A stretch of 44,513 bases of DNA, from NCBI RefSeq assembly GCF_000714545.1, contig NZ_AUNB01000027.1:1-44513 (forward strand), read 5' to 3'. The number at the start of each line of letters is the position of its first letter. Position 1 is the first letter of the stretch. Below are positions 1 through 7,992 of the stretch, piece by piece. The notes under the pieces are model-generated. The model saw nothing but the letters and a program-made list of their open reading frames with translations, was not told the origin of the DNA and searched no databases. A program made the position numbers and the translations under genes. This DNA comes from Thioclava indica (lineage in GTDB: Bacteria; Pseudomonadota; Alphaproteobacteria; Rhodobacterales; Rhodobacteraceae).

Positions 1-172
1 CTGAGCCAGCGCCTCGCCATCTTCGCGCCAGCGATATTCATGCACGGGGGCGATGTGGCTAACGTCGATCAAAAGCGGATTGAACTTTGCGCGACGCCAT
101 TCGTTGCCACCCGCCGCCCCTTGTGGCTATGGGCAAAGTCGCTTTGGTGTGGCGCGGAAATACATGGGTCAT
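1..172 (-). pseudogene. Class-III (PLP) aminotransferase, 5' remnant with internal deletion and frameshift
   Basis: Read on the minus strand from an ATG at 172, the frame gives MTHVFPRHTKATLPIATRG, the typical N-terminus of a large class-III aminotransferase family in Rhodobacterales. The Shine-Dalgarno AAGGAGGG just upstream is excellent. After about 19 codons that frame stops making family sense. A different frame then continues with AAGGNEWRRAKFNPLLIDVS and, a little further on, HIAPVHEYRW, out of the left edge. In intact relatives, as I recall them, this second block follows the GNTLGALAAGGN stretch near residue 150. So roughly 130 codons appear to be missing and the reading frame is changed at about position 115. 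The second block has an in-frame stop just before it and no start codon of its own. Seen: two family-like pieces in two frames. Known: the order of those motifs in the family. Inferred: the gene is dead. A sequencing or assembly error could explain a frameshift but not the missing core. Confidence 0.6.
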
Positions 173-358
173 GTCGGTCCCTCCTTCGGGACAAGAAAGC
201 GTGAAACTCGCTGATACAGATGTGAAACATATGGATCATGAGTTGACGAGCAATTCGAAACCGCTGTGTGGCGATGCTGTGCGCAGGATCTGTGATTCAA
301 GCTACCCTTCTGACCCGCTTGCGGACACTAGGATCAGGATCGGTCTATTTTGACGCTT
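173..358. other. Intergenic region with two direct GTGAAAC repeats, no gene recognised
   Basis: No convincing coding sequence was found here. The heptamer GTGAAAC occurs at 201-207 and again at 222-228, exactly 21 bases (two helical turns) apart. It lies upstream of the aminotransferase remnant that starts at 172. The spacing fits two half-sites of an old operator for that gene, but two short repeats can also arise by chance. Confidence 0.3.
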
Positions 359-481
359 ATGGGCATTTCACGTCTCCCGAAAAAGAGCGCTGAAATGCGT
401 GAACTCAACGGATTGAACGAGGATGAAATGGCCACGCTTGAGCTATTTTTTCGCGATGTCGCAAGGCAGGCCACGCGTTGA
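359..481 (+). CDS. Short ORF, possible C-terminal remnant of a regulator
   Basis: This is a 40-codon frame whose second half reads GLNEDEMATLELFFRDVARQ, an acidic amphipathic helix. It resembles the C-terminal dimerisation helix of MarR-like regulators, in which a similar 'L-E-E-E-..-L..L' pattern precedes the stop. An in-frame stop lies at 329-331, there is no clear ribosome-binding site, and no helix-turn-helix precedes it. It may therefore be the surviving tail of a lost gene rather than a working small protein. It sits near the aminotransferase pseudogene, which supports the idea that this corner of the window has suffered deletions. The family link is a guess from pattern only. Confidence 0.22.
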   Translation: MGISRLPKKSAEMRELNGLNEDEMATLELFFRDVARQATR

Positions 482-591
482 TCGGTGTTGCTGGCGGTTC
501 TTTAGGTTTTTCTTTTGATTTGGGACATTGGAACAAATGCCCCGCGCGGCGAGTTCATCTCGCAGAACGTAAACGAAAAGGGAGAGTGTCG

Positions 592-777
592 ATGTTTAGT
601 ACGCTTGGTGCGGCCATCGTCTTTATTTTGGACATTTGGGCCATTGTGTCGGTCTTAGGGTCTGGCGCGTCAACTGGAGGCAAAATCTTGTGGATTTTGG
701 TAATCCTCATCCTGCCGGTGGTTGGGTTCATCATCTGGTTGATAGCGGGTCCGAAAGGTGGCAAACAAATCGCCTGA
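592..777 (+). CDS. Small PLDc_N-domain membrane protein (61 aa)
   Basis: The protein is a two-helix membrane hairpin. Residues 6-22 (GAAIVFILDIWAIVSVL) and 32-53 (ILWILVILILPVVGFIIWLI) are hydrophobic, and the protein ends with a short basic tail, GPKGGKQ. The pattern of a first helix, a short polar turn with Gly-Gly-Lys, the helix motif W-I-L-V-I-..-L-P-V-.-G and then GPK matches the PLDc_N (phospholipase D nuclease N-terminal) domain. That domain often occurs alone as a small inner-membrane protein of unknown role. I chose the ATG at 592 over an upstream in-frame start at 478 because GGGAGAG lies at the right distance and all family similarity begins there. It is followed by a strong hairpin shared with convergent ilvD, so it is probably a single-gene transcript. 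Confidence 0.75.
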   Translation: MFSTLGAAIVFILDIWAIVSVLGSGASTGGKILWILVILILPVVGFIIWLIAGPKGGKQIA

Positions 778-805
778 TGCACCGCGAGTAGACCATCTAA
801 CGAGG

Positions 806-838
806 ACGGGACGCGCTCAGAAATAGGGCGCGTCCCGT
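806..838. terminator. Bidirectional intrinsic terminator between PLDc_N gene and ilvD
   Basis: A perfect 11-base-pair inverted repeat (ACGGGACGCGC at 806-816 and its complement at 828-838) encloses an 11-nt loop. It sits between two convergent genes and is followed by a short T run on the plus strand. It most likely ends both transcripts. Confidence 0.75.
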
Positions 839-867
839 TTGCGGATCGTCCTGCAAGGCCCGTAAGA

Positions 868-2703
868 TCAGTCAGGCAGGATACGCACACCGCCCTTAGC
901 GGCGGAACTGGCCAACAGCGCATAGGCCTTGAGCGCAGTCGAAACGGCACGTTTGCGCGGCGCAGCGGGTTTCCACGGAAGCGGGCCTTTGGCGGTGCGG
1001 CGCGCCTCTAGCGTGGCCTCGTCCACCGCCAGATGGATCGAGCGACCAGGGATGTCGATCTCGATCAGATCACCGGTTTCCACCAACCCGATCAGCCCGC
1101 CTTCTTCGGCTTCAGGGCTGACATGACCGATCGACAGGCCCGAGGTGCCCCCCGAAAACCGGCCATCCGTGAGCAGCGCGCATTTCGCACCCAGCCCTTT
1201 GGATTTCAGGTAGGAGGTCGGATAGAGCATCTCTTGCATGCCCGGCCCGCCGCGCGGCCCCTCATAGCGGATGACGACCACGTCGCCCTCGACAACTTTG
1301 CCTGTCAGAATCGCGGAAACCGCATCGTCCTGACTTTCATAGACCCTCGCCGGACCCGAGAATTTCAGGATCGAGTCATCCACCCCCGCCGTTTTCACGA
1401 TGCAGCCCTGCATCGCGATATTGCCCGAGAGAACGGCTAAGCCACCATCTTGGGAAAACGCATGCTGGGCCTCGCGGATGACGCCTCCTTTGCGATCGCG
1501 GTCAGTTTCCTTGTAGCGATTTTGTGTCGAGAACGCCTGCGTCGTGCGCACGCCACCGGGGGCGGCGCGGTAAAACGCATCGACGGCGTCGTCATTGGCG
1601 CTGACGACATCCCATTTTGCCAGGGCCTCGCCCATCGTGTCGGAATGCACGGTGCGCGCGGTATCATGGATCAGGCCTGCGCGGTTCATCTCTCCCAAGA
1701 TGCCCATGATGCCGCCCGCGCGGTGAACATCTTCCATATGCACGTCTTGTTTCGCAGGCGCGACCTTGCACAGCACCGGCACTTTGCGCGACAGCCGGTC
1801 GATATCATCCATCGTGAAATCGACCTTGCCCTCATGCGCAATCGCCAGCAGGTGCAGCACCGTGTTGGTGGAACCGCCCATCGCGATATCAAGGCTCATC
1901 GCGTTTTCAAACGCGTCGAACGTGGCGATCTCACGCGGCAGCAGGCCCTTTTCCTCGCCCTCGTAATGGCGCTTGGTGATGTCGACGATCTTGCGGCCGG
2001 CCTCAAGGAACAGTTCGCGGCGATCCGCATGCGTCGCCAGCACCGACCCATTGCCCGGCAGCGCCAGACCCAGCGCCTCGGCCAGACAGTTCATCGAGTT
2101 GGCGGTGAACATCCCCGAGCACGACCCGCAAGTCGGGCAGGCATTGGCCTCCATCTCGGCGACCTGCGCGTCGGTGTATTTGTCATCCGCCGCGATCACC
2201 ATCGCATCGACGAGATCCACGGCGCGCTCAAGATCATCTATCGTGACCTTGCCAGCCTCCATCGGACCGCCGGAGACGAAGATCACCGGAATATTCAGCC
2301 GCATCGCCGCCATCATCATGCCGGGCGTGATCTTGTCGCAGTTGGAAATGCAGACCATCGCATCGGCGCAATGCGCATTGACCATATATTCAACCGAATC
2401 CGCGATGATCTCACGCGAGGGCAGAGAATAGAGCATCCCGTCGTGGCCCATCGCGATGCCGTCATCAACGGCGATGGTGTTGAATTCCTTGGCAACCCCG
2501 CCCGCGTTTTCGATCTCGCGCGCGACCATTTGGCCCAGATCTTTGAGATGGACGTGACCGGGCACGAATTGCGTGAACGAGTTCACCACCGCGATAATTG
2601 GCTTGCCGAAATCATCATCCGTCATGCCGGTGGCACGCCACAGACCGCGCGCGCCTGCCATATTGCGCCCATGGGTGGATTTGCGAGAGCGATAAAAGGC
2701 CAT
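868..2703 (-). CDS. ilvD: Dihydroxy-acid dehydratase
   Basis: This enzyme catalyses the dehydration of 2,3-dihydroxy-isovalerate and 2,3-dihydroxy-3-methylvalerate to the 2-keto acids, the penultimate step of valine, isoleucine and leucine synthesis, in the cytoplasm. The 611-residue length matches the long IlvD type. Visible signatures are [12 protein letters not shown] (41-52), the metal-binding DD at 80-81, [11 protein letters not shown] with Cys122, and [16 protein letters not shown] with Cys195. Position 49 is Gly, not Cys, which fits the oxygen-labile [4Fe-4S] enzymes like that of E. coli rather than the [2Fe-2S] type. The C-terminal domain contains GPRGGPGM and [10 protein letters not shown]. 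It is a single gene here, with no ilvBNC or leu genes alongside. It ends at the hairpin it shares with the small membrane protein. The start is the ATG at 2703, from which family similarity runs without extension. Confidence 0.97.
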   Translation of the reverse strand: MAFYRSRKSTHGRNMAGARGLWRATGMTDDDFGKPIIAVVNSFTQFVPGHVHLKDLGQMVAREIENAGGVAKEFNTIAVDDGIAMGHDGMLYSLPSREIIADSVEYMVNAHCADAMVCISNCDKITPGMMMAAMRLNIPVIFVSGGPMEAGKVTIDDLERAVDLVDAMVIAADDKYTDAQVAEMEANACPTCGSCSGMFTANSMNCLAEALGLALPGNGSVLATHADRRELFLEAGRKIVDITKRHYEGEEKGLLPREIATFDAFENAMSLDIAMGGSTNTVLHLLAIAHEGKVDFTMDDIDRLSRKVPVLCKVAPAKQDVHMEDVHRAGGIMGILGEMNRAGLIHDTARTVHSDTMGEALAKWDVVSANDDAVDAFYRAAPGGVRTTQAFSTQNRYKETDRDRKGGVIREAQHAFSQDGGLAVLSGNIAMQGCIVKTAGVDDSILKFSGPARVYESQDDAVSAILTGKVVEGDVVVIRYEGPRGGPGMQEMLYPTSYLKSKGLGAKCALLTDGRFSGGTSGLSIGHVSPEAEEGGLIGLVETGDLIEIDIPGRSIHLAVDEATLEARRTAKGPLPWKPAAPRKRAVSTALKAYALLASSAAKGGVRILPD

Positions 2704-3117
2704 GGAATTTTCCGTTTCTGTCGCGCCCGCGTGTCTGCGGGCAATTTCCTGTCGTGGCCTTCATTATAGCATGGGAAATGCGTTGAACAGACCCCGCCAG
2801 ATCAGAGCATCGTGCGCAAATCCGCATAGCCGGCGCGCTCGTTTACAGGTCGCGAGGTTCATCAAGATCTGTGCGGCGGCGAGGGAGGCAGGACCAGGTG
2901 TGATGACGTCATGGCCGAGATGAACGGCTTGGTCAGGACCGCTGATGAATGGAGTGGATTGCGATTTAGCGGTGACGTATGTTTTCATGCAGCGATGGGT
3001 GGGCACTTATCGCTGGCACCGATTTGCTAAGAAGCCTAGGGCTAATGACCGAGGCCCGTTGCGGGCTGGGCGCTGCTGGAAAATGAGATTACTAGGTCGA
3101 AACAGGCCAATAGCACG
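2704..3117. other. Intergenic spacer between ilvD and the AT-rich cassette, no gene recognised
   Basis: I see no gene I can support in these 414 bases. A minus-strand frame of 80 codons (3006 to 2764) has no recognised family or ribosome-binding site. A perfect palindrome ATGACGTCAT lies at 2903-2912. A short hairpin (GGCCCG-ttg-CGGGCT, near 3054-3069) lies beyond the 3' end of the sulfotransferase gene and might act as a weak terminator. The ilvD promoter must lie in the part near 2704-2850, but I could not pick a convincing -35/-10 pair. Confidence 0.4.
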
Positions 3118-4077
3118 TTATGCTTGCGGGAAGCCAGAAAATCGAGAAGAGAATCTTTCGGCGTTATCGCCTTGAAGGATCGCATTTCGAGCAATTATAA
3201 AATCAATAAGGTGATGTGGCATGAGGTGCCATACGTCTCGCTTGCTGATAATGTCAATGATAGCGCCTGTTTCTAGATAACTCAATTTTCGCGGGCCGTC
3301 GGCGAAGAAATCCAATAGGAATTGAATAGGCGTATCCGACGCGAGAAAATCTAACAGCATGGAGCTTTTATCCGGCGTGGCGATATCCCTAACAGGTTTT
3401 GGTTCTTTGGGGTCATAGCCGAAGGCGGCATAGTCATCGGAATAAACGACATCGATCATCTCGAGAGCCTCGTCATCAAAAAGACTGCGATCTATTCGCG
3501 CCTCTGTCGACTGGCTTTGACGATTAATCAGCTCTAGGCTGCAACTTCCAACTTTGATGTGAGTAGCGTCTGGGGTCAATTCTTCCAAATGATATATATT
3601 GGAGAAATTAATGTGACCAAAGAAAATATTGGTTATCTGCTTTGCGATATGTGAGTCTAAATCTTGTGGCGAATGACTATATATACGATCTAAGATGGTT
3701 TTCGGATCGTGGATTTTATCCACTTCTAGGTTGAGCGCTGCTGCGATAATTTTCCATACCGACTCATCCCGTCCTTTGTGCATCTTGTCAAAATATGCAG
3801 ATATAAAACGATTTCTTGGATGCCGCACTATCGAAAATATTTGCGAACTTGGATCGATGAGGGTTCGAACTGCTCCTCGGTAATCTGAAATAAACATGGT
3901 CTCGCGTCGATCGTGTATATTCGATATCCTCCCTGAATTTTCAGGGCAGAACGCGCCGACGAGAGCCCACTTCATATTTGAACAAGCCACTTTCGGGTTT
4001 TCAACGTATACGACATCCGACCCAGAAACATGGTTTGTTGCCCGCACAATTCTTTGCTGGACAGCACGATATGCCAT
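3118..4077 (-). CDS. Sulfotransferase family 2 protein
   Basis: Likely a PAPS-dependent carbohydrate sulfotransferase of the Sulfotransfer_2 (HNK-1/chondroitin sulfotransferase-like) type, moving sulfate onto a sugar hydroxyl. The 5'-phosphosulfate-binding segment is NPKVACSNMKWAL at residues 27-39, and the 3'-phosphate-binding segment is RHPRNRFISAYFDK at 85-98. Both are well formed. I place the start at the ATG at 4077 rather than at an upstream in-frame codon at 4200. The sequence before 4077 overlaps the preceding gene, while GAGAGG lies just upstream of 4077 and leaves a 13-bp gap to the previous stop. The result is 319 residues. No signal peptide or membrane segment is obvious. It is the third gene of a minus-strand cassette with a GT4-GT2 glycosyltransferase, which suggests that it decorates the glycan made there. 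Codon use is AT-rich, unlike the flanking genes. Confidence 0.85.
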   Translation of the reverse strand: MAYRAVQQRIVRATNHVSGSDVVYVENPKVACSNMKWALVGAFCPENSGRISNIHDRRETMFISDYRGAVRTLIDPSSQIFSIVRHPRNRFISAYFDKMHKGRDESVWKIIAAALNLEVDKIHDPKTILDRIYSHSPQDLDSHIAKQITNIFFGHINFSNIYHLEELTPDATHIKVGSCSLELINRQSQSTEARIDRSLFDDEALEMIDVVYSDDYAAFGYDPKEPKPVRDIATPDKSSMLLDFLASDTPIQFLLDFFADGPRKLSYLETGAIIDIISKRDVWHLMPHHLIDFIIARNAILQGDNAERFSSRFSGFPQA

Positions 4078-4090
4078 ATTATTGCCTCTC

Positions 4091-5245
4091 TCAGTTGTGG
4101 GTGGACGTGGCATCAAAGACAGACACTTCAAGCTCTTTGATGGCCACTGCGCCCAACCCTGACGGAAAGAACATGAAGATACCAAATCGATGGTAGTCAT
4201 GATCGTTGCTTAGTAGTGAAGACACGTCAATAAGGTGTTGCTCGATTTTACTTTCGGCATGCAATACGAGCGAAACTGGAATTGGCACATCAGTCCATCC
4301 GGCATTATCCCCGTACTGACGCAAAACCAACGTCACCTCGAGTGCTGGCGTAGAGAGTTTCATTCCTTGGAAGTGTAAAAGTGCAAAAACCGTTTCGGTG
4401 TTTTTCACTTCGTTAAAACGAAACTCAAGTGTCCGCCAGCGGCCTGTCGCTTTGGAGAAATCAACAACCAAATGCTTGTCGCGACGCGTCACGGCCACTT
4501 CTTGCTCCGAGCCTTGCTCGAAGTCAATAAAAACATCCTTTGCGAGAGCCCAAGGCTTCTTTGTCTTTGTCCTCCACCCACGTCTAGATTTCGCGTTCAA
4601 GTCGCGTTTGAGACGAGGTAAAACGCTGGTCTTTTGAACGGAGCGAATTTCTTCTACATTGTTCGTAATATTTTTTTGATTTATCGTTGCTAATGAAGTG
4701 ATTTGCAGGCCGTATATATCGGTAGATACGTTTCGAGCTTCAATGAAGAATATTATACGATATGACGCGATATTGTCGTTCAGAAATGTTTCGGCGCCGT
4801 CAGTATTAATCGAAAAAACATGCTTCTTTCGTTTCTTGCGAATCTCTATTTGTCTAGAGCTTACGTCTTCGCTTCGACCATCTGGATGGAATATTCGACA
4901 GATCGCAAAAATAGTTGTAGATTGCATGCTGGCGGCATCTAGAATAGCAACAAAATTATTTGAACTGCCTACGTTCTCGATCAACGGAGCATATTCAATC
5001 GAATACCATTTGGACGCGCCCATATTTACTGGGCTTATGCGATAGAATGCATCGCATCTGTTCGTCTTTTGCGCTGAAATTTCGAGCATTTCGCCGCTAT
5101 TATGGGCGCAACTAACGCGCAAGCGATCTTGGATTAGGATGTCTTGAGCGCGTAGCGGATCAGATTGAGCCAAAGCTGAAAAGCTTTCTTCATTCAGATC
5201 AACTCGGAACTCTCCGCGCGCTTCAAGCATGATACCGTCCCACAT
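4091..5245 (-). CDS. Protein of unknown function in glycan cassette (384 aa)
   Basis: I do not recognise a family. The protein has no signal peptide and no membrane segment. The N-terminal half (about 1-190) and C-terminal half (about 235-380) both look like alternating beta strands. They are joined by a basic linker near residues 205-235 that contains SRRGWRTKTKKPW. The C-terminal half, with strands such as LEFRFNEV, ALEVTLVLRQYG and GIFMFFPSG, is suggestive of a jelly-roll carbohydrate-binding fold, but that is only an impression. It lies 48 bp after the GT4-GT2 gene and 13 bp before the sulfotransferase, on the same strand, so it is almost certainly cotranscribed and acts on the same glycan. 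The start is uncertain: the ATG at 5245 and another five codons later are both possible, and neither has a strong ribosome-binding site. Base composition is AT-rich like its cassette partners. Confidence 0.7.
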   Translation of the reverse strand: MWDGIMLEARGEFRVDLNEESFSALAQSDPLRAQDILIQDRLRVSCAHNSGEMLEISAQKTNRCDAFYRISPVNMGASKWYSIEYAPLIENVGSSNNFVAILDAASMQSTTIFAICRIFHPDGRSEDVSSRQIEIRKKRKKHVFSINTDGAETFLNDNIASYRIIFFIEARNVSTDIYGLQITSLATINQKNITNNVEEIRSVQKTSVLPRLKRDLNAKSRRGWRTKTKKPWALAKDVFIDFEQGSEQEVAVTRRDKHLVVDFSKATGRWRTLEFRFNEVKNTETVFALLHFQGMKLSTPALEVTLVLRQYGDNAGWTDVPIPVSLVLHAESKIEQHLIDVSSLLSNDHDYHRFGIFMFFPSGLGAVAIKELEVSVFDATSTHN

Positions 5246-5293
5246 GTTCGTTTTCGATTCTTACACCAAGCATGGTGATTTTGAAAAATGGTA

Positions 5294-7420
5294 TCACTTC
5301 CTGAGGCTTCCTTCTTTGCCTGCAATATGGTAAAAGTTATTCGGTCCATTCGCATTTAGAAAAGCTGCTATATCACTGCCCCATTCGTTGTAAGCCGCTC
5401 GATGCTTTTGGGTGATTTTCTCGAAGTTAATATCCCAAAGCCCGCCACCTGAGCGGAAAATTGAGTTCGGACGGATGCGATATTCAAAAAGTGCTTCGGG
5501 AATCATGACGCCGCGATGGCCGCCTGCCAGCAATGAAATCACGCCTTCCCAGTCGTCGAGAAACATGCGCAAATCGGGGTCGTGCCATCCGTTTTTTGCG
5601 AAAGCCGCACGCTTATAGATGAGGGATTGACAGTTTGTCTGGTTCATAATTAGTTGAATCGGTGGCTCAGCGTTCCATGTCGCCCAATTTCGAATGCGAC
5701 CATCGGCATTATAATCTTCGATCCATGCGCCACAGAAAGATACGTTTTCATAATTCTTTAGAATTTTGATTGCTTTTTCATAATAACATGCGCCGATTAA
5801 ATCATCTGAATCCAAGAGCGCAACGAAGGGCGCGACAGAGTGTTTAACGCCTGTATTGCGTGCATTCGCGACCCCTCCATTCGGTATGGTGATGATGCGA
5901 AGTTGCCTTTCGTTTAACCCATGCGTTCTATGAAGTTGTTCTAGGTATTCAATCGATTTTTGATCCGTCGAGCCGTCGTTAACGAGTATGATTTCGATAT
6001 TTTCAAAAGTGCTTTTCGAAATGCTATCAAGAGTTTCATCGATATAATCCGCCATATTAAAGTAGGGCACAATGACTGATAGTTCAGGAAGATCAGTAGA
6101 AGGCATGTCAGTTTCGAAAACACAGTCTTCGTTTGGTGGAGAGAGAAATGGGAAGCTCTTTCGGGGAGCGTCTTTTGGCGCAGTTAGCTCGCGAACCATA
6201 GCTTCCTTTTTCTGGAGGAATTCTTTGGGATCGCAATGCTTTACGATCTTTGATTTCGCACTTGCGCGCATCGCGCCACGAACTTCTTCAGAAAGAGTGT
6301 ATGCTTTACGCAAAGCCGCAGCGAATTCATGCGAACTTTCGACATCTGTAAGGAAAATATCCTCGCCATCAGCCGCGATTTCCCGAATTCCGCCTTTGGA
6401 ACCTGCGACGCATATGGTGTCTTCGCTCATCGCTTCTAGGATGCTATAAGGAAAATTGTCGAAATGAGACGGGTGCACTTGCGCGTAGGCGGTGCTTGAG
6501 CTTTTGGAAATTTCGCTGCGTGGACATTTTCCTTTGAGAATTAGTAATCCGGCATCGATATATCTTTTGTATCGTTTCTCTATATATTCCGAATAATTCG
6601 TGCCCGTTACTGAAAAGAATGTATCTTCTCCATAGATATAGAGTGGCACCTCTATTCCATCGTTCCAGAGGATCTCGAAAGCCTTAATGGCTGACTCCAC
6701 CCCTTTCCAATGGGTGAGGCGCGATGCCATGTAGAAGTGGTCGTAGTGACGGCTAGGGGGCGATCCCGGAGCTGGGGATATTTTTGCGGGAAAAGGATTG
6801 TGCAAAACTTTGCAGGGGCCAAGTTTGGCGCCTGTTCGCGCGAGCTCCTCGCCAAGAAGATCCAAGATTGCCTGCGAGCAACCGATAACAAGATCTGCGC
6901 CACAAAGCGCTTGTAGCTCAAGCTGACCCGTCCAATAATGTGGCAATTTGAACGTTGGAATTTGATTTAGGCGATCAATCAAGTAAGTTGGAGTATGCGC
7001 AGTAACAATAATCGGCACATCTTGAAGGCGCGAATTCAGGCAAAGCTTTTGCTGGATCGTCAAGGAACCAATGCCGAAGCCGTCCGCAAATTCAACATAG
7101 TCTGGATGAACGAGGTCCCTTAACCCGGTGTCGATTTGCATCAAGAATAGATCTGAAAATCGTTCAAATAGTCGCGCGATATTCACCCAGTGGCCTAGCT
7201 CATCCTTTTCCAGAGAGTGGTTTGGGTTGATTGTGATGAGTTGCACATTGTCATGCAGATATCGTCGGGACATAAGGCCCGACTGTCGGTTGGAAAGCGT
7301 GAAGACCACCAATGATGCATCTGAACGTTCCGCATAGGCTTCGGTGACGATGCGCATGTAGGTACTGAGGCCGCCACCAAACTCGGGTGGATACTCAAAG
7401 GTAAAATACCAAGCGTTCAT
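5294..7420 (-). CDS. Two-domain glycosyltransferase (GT4 + GT2 fusion)
   Basis: This is a 708-residue fusion of two sugar transferases. Residues 1 to about 430 are a GT-B fold of family GT4. They begin with MNAWYFTFEYPPEFGGGLST, the usual glycine-rich acceptor loop, and contain FDNFPYSILEAM followed by a glycine-rich GSKGGIREI. This is the EX7E-like donor-binding region. Residues about 446-690 are a GT-A fold of family GT2, with LSVIVPYFNMADYIDETLDS, ILVNDGSTD and the metal-binding LLDSDDL near residue 535. Such fusions usually add two successive sugars to a surface polysaccharide or glycoprotein. There are no membrane segments, so it should act on the cytoplasmic side. It is the first gene of the AT-rich minus-strand cassette. 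Its ATG at 7420 is preceded by GGAAAG. Donor and acceptor sugars cannot be read from the sequence. Confidence 0.85.
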   Translation of the reverse strand: MNAWYFTFEYPPEFGGGLSTYMRIVTEAYAERSDASLVVFTLSNRQSGLMSRRYLHDNVQLITINPNHSLEKDELGHWVNIARLFERFSDLFLMQIDTGLRDLVHPDYVEFADGFGIGSLTIQQKLCLNSRLQDVPIIVTAHTPTYLIDRLNQIPTFKLPHYWTGQLELQALCGADLVIGCSQAILDLLGEELARTGAKLGPCKVLHNPFPAKISPAPGSPPSRHYDHFYMASRLTHWKGVESAIKAFEILWNDGIEVPLYIYGEDTFFSVTGTNYSEYIEKRYKRYIDAGLLILKGKCPRSEISKSSSTAYAQVHPSHFDNFPYSILEAMSEDTICVAGSKGGIREIAADGEDIFLTDVESSHEFAAALRKAYTLSEEVRGAMRASAKSKIVKHCDPKEFLQKKEAMVRELTAPKDAPRKSFPFLSPPNEDCVFETDMPSTDLPELSVIVPYFNMADYIDETLDSISKSTFENIEIILVNDGSTDQKSIEYLEQLHRTHGLNERQLRIITIPNGGVANARNTGVKHSVAPFVALLDSDDLIGACYYEKAIKILKNYENVSFCGAWIEDYNADGRIRNWATWNAEPPIQLIMNQTNCQSLIYKRAAFAKNGWHDPDLRMFLDDWEGVISLLAGGHRGVMIPEALFEYRIRPNSIFRSGGGLWDINFEKITQKHRAAYNEWGSDIAAFLNANGPNNFYHIAGKEGSLRK

Positions 7421-7750
7421 CGTGTGCTTTCCAACATTCGCGCTTCCAAGACGTCGCGATCCATCCTGCAGGGGCCCAGAACGTGGTCGGTAACAAGGAC
7501 TGCCCCGCTGGCCTGCGTTAGGAGTGCGAAGCCGCCCTCAGGTTGAGGCTACGGACAATTCGTTAAGAATTTATTTAAAAAGGAACGCATTCGCACATTG
7601 TCTGACGCGTCGCCCCCGTGTCCCTCGTGCTGAAGAATCAGCGCGTTTGCGTGCTGCACGCGATGCATCGGTGTGAGACTTGGCATGATGAGAGCTGTGT
7701 GACCTCGCCGCGTCTCAATGCTGACGTTAAGGTTAACGGCGTTCACGATG

Positions 7751-7778
7751 CTCGCGAGGTGGAAAACCGTTTCGCGAG
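7751..7778. repeat. Inverted repeat / hairpin in the oppA upstream region
   Basis: CTCGCGA at 7751-7757 is complementary to TCGCGAG at 7772-7778, with 14 bases between. No T run follows on either strand, so it is more likely a structural or protein-binding element than an intrinsic terminator. Its function is unknown. Confidence 0.3.
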
Positions 7779-7897
7779 TGAAATCAACGCGCTCAACGCT
7801 TAGGTCATGCTAATCCCTACGCTCTTGATGAAAACAGCACGCTCACATCAATGTTATTTACGCTCCGTCGGGCTTGCCCTCGGTGGTGTGATTGCGC

Positions 7898-7912
7898 TTG
7901 ATGGCGCATCAA
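7898..7912. promoter_or_regulatory. Palindrome TTGATG-GCG-CATCAA, candidate oppA operator
   Basis: This is a perfect interrupted palindrome 78 bp before the oppA start codon. It resembles an FNR box (TTGAT-N4-ATCAA), but the spacing between the TTGAT and ATCAA halves is five bases, not four. A dimeric regulator of the peptide-uptake operon is a reasonable guess; its identity is unknown. Confidence 0.3.
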
Positions 7913-7978
7913 CAAGAGATTTGAGCAATCATAGGTTGTGATGCAGTATTCCGCCTGACGCATCAAATCCCACCAAAT

Positions 7979-7992
7979 GGAGGTATTCCTTG
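7979..7992 (+). promoter_or_regulatory. Ribosome-binding site setting a TTG start for oppA
   Basis: GGAGG at 7979-7983 is followed six bases later by TTG at 7990. No ATG or GTG in frame lies close by that would keep the signal peptide intact. The TTG start is therefore the best reading. Confidence 0.75.

Larger units (their letters stand above)
7421..7989. other. Intergenic region between divergent glycan cassette and opp operon
   Basis: These 569 bases must hold divergent promoters for the glycosyltransferase gene (starting at 7420) and oppA (starting at 7990). I found no supportable gene. Several frames of 60-75 codons occur, but none has a ribosome-binding site or family resemblance. Structures seen are an AT-rich block at 7558-7583 with two TTAA motifs, a hairpin at 7751-7778 and a perfect interrupted palindrome at 7898-7912. 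An unrecognised small RNA could lie here, but nothing in the sequence demands it. Confidence 0.5.

Noticed and set aside
87-353. An 88-codon plus-strand frame at the left edge
   Set aside because: It runs antisense to the aminotransferase remnant and has no recognised sequence feature.
1450-2769. A 439-codon open frame on the plus strand antisense to ilvD
   Set aside because: It lies opposite a certain gene. Its composition is the arginine-, histidine- and alanine-rich type that GC-rich genes produce in reverse frames, and it has no family resemblance.
2764-3006. An 80-codon minus-strand frame between ilvD and the sulfotransferase
   Set aside because: It has no ribosome-binding site, no recognised family, and several overlapping frames of similar size occur in the same stretch.
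7563-7578. CtrA box upstream of the glycosyltransferase gene (TTAA...TTAA)
   Set aside because: The spacing is eight bases rather than seven and the block is simply AT-rich.
7898-7912. FNR box upstream of oppA
   Set aside because: The halves TTGAT and ATCAA are separated by five bases, not the required four. It is kept only as a palindrome of unknown use.
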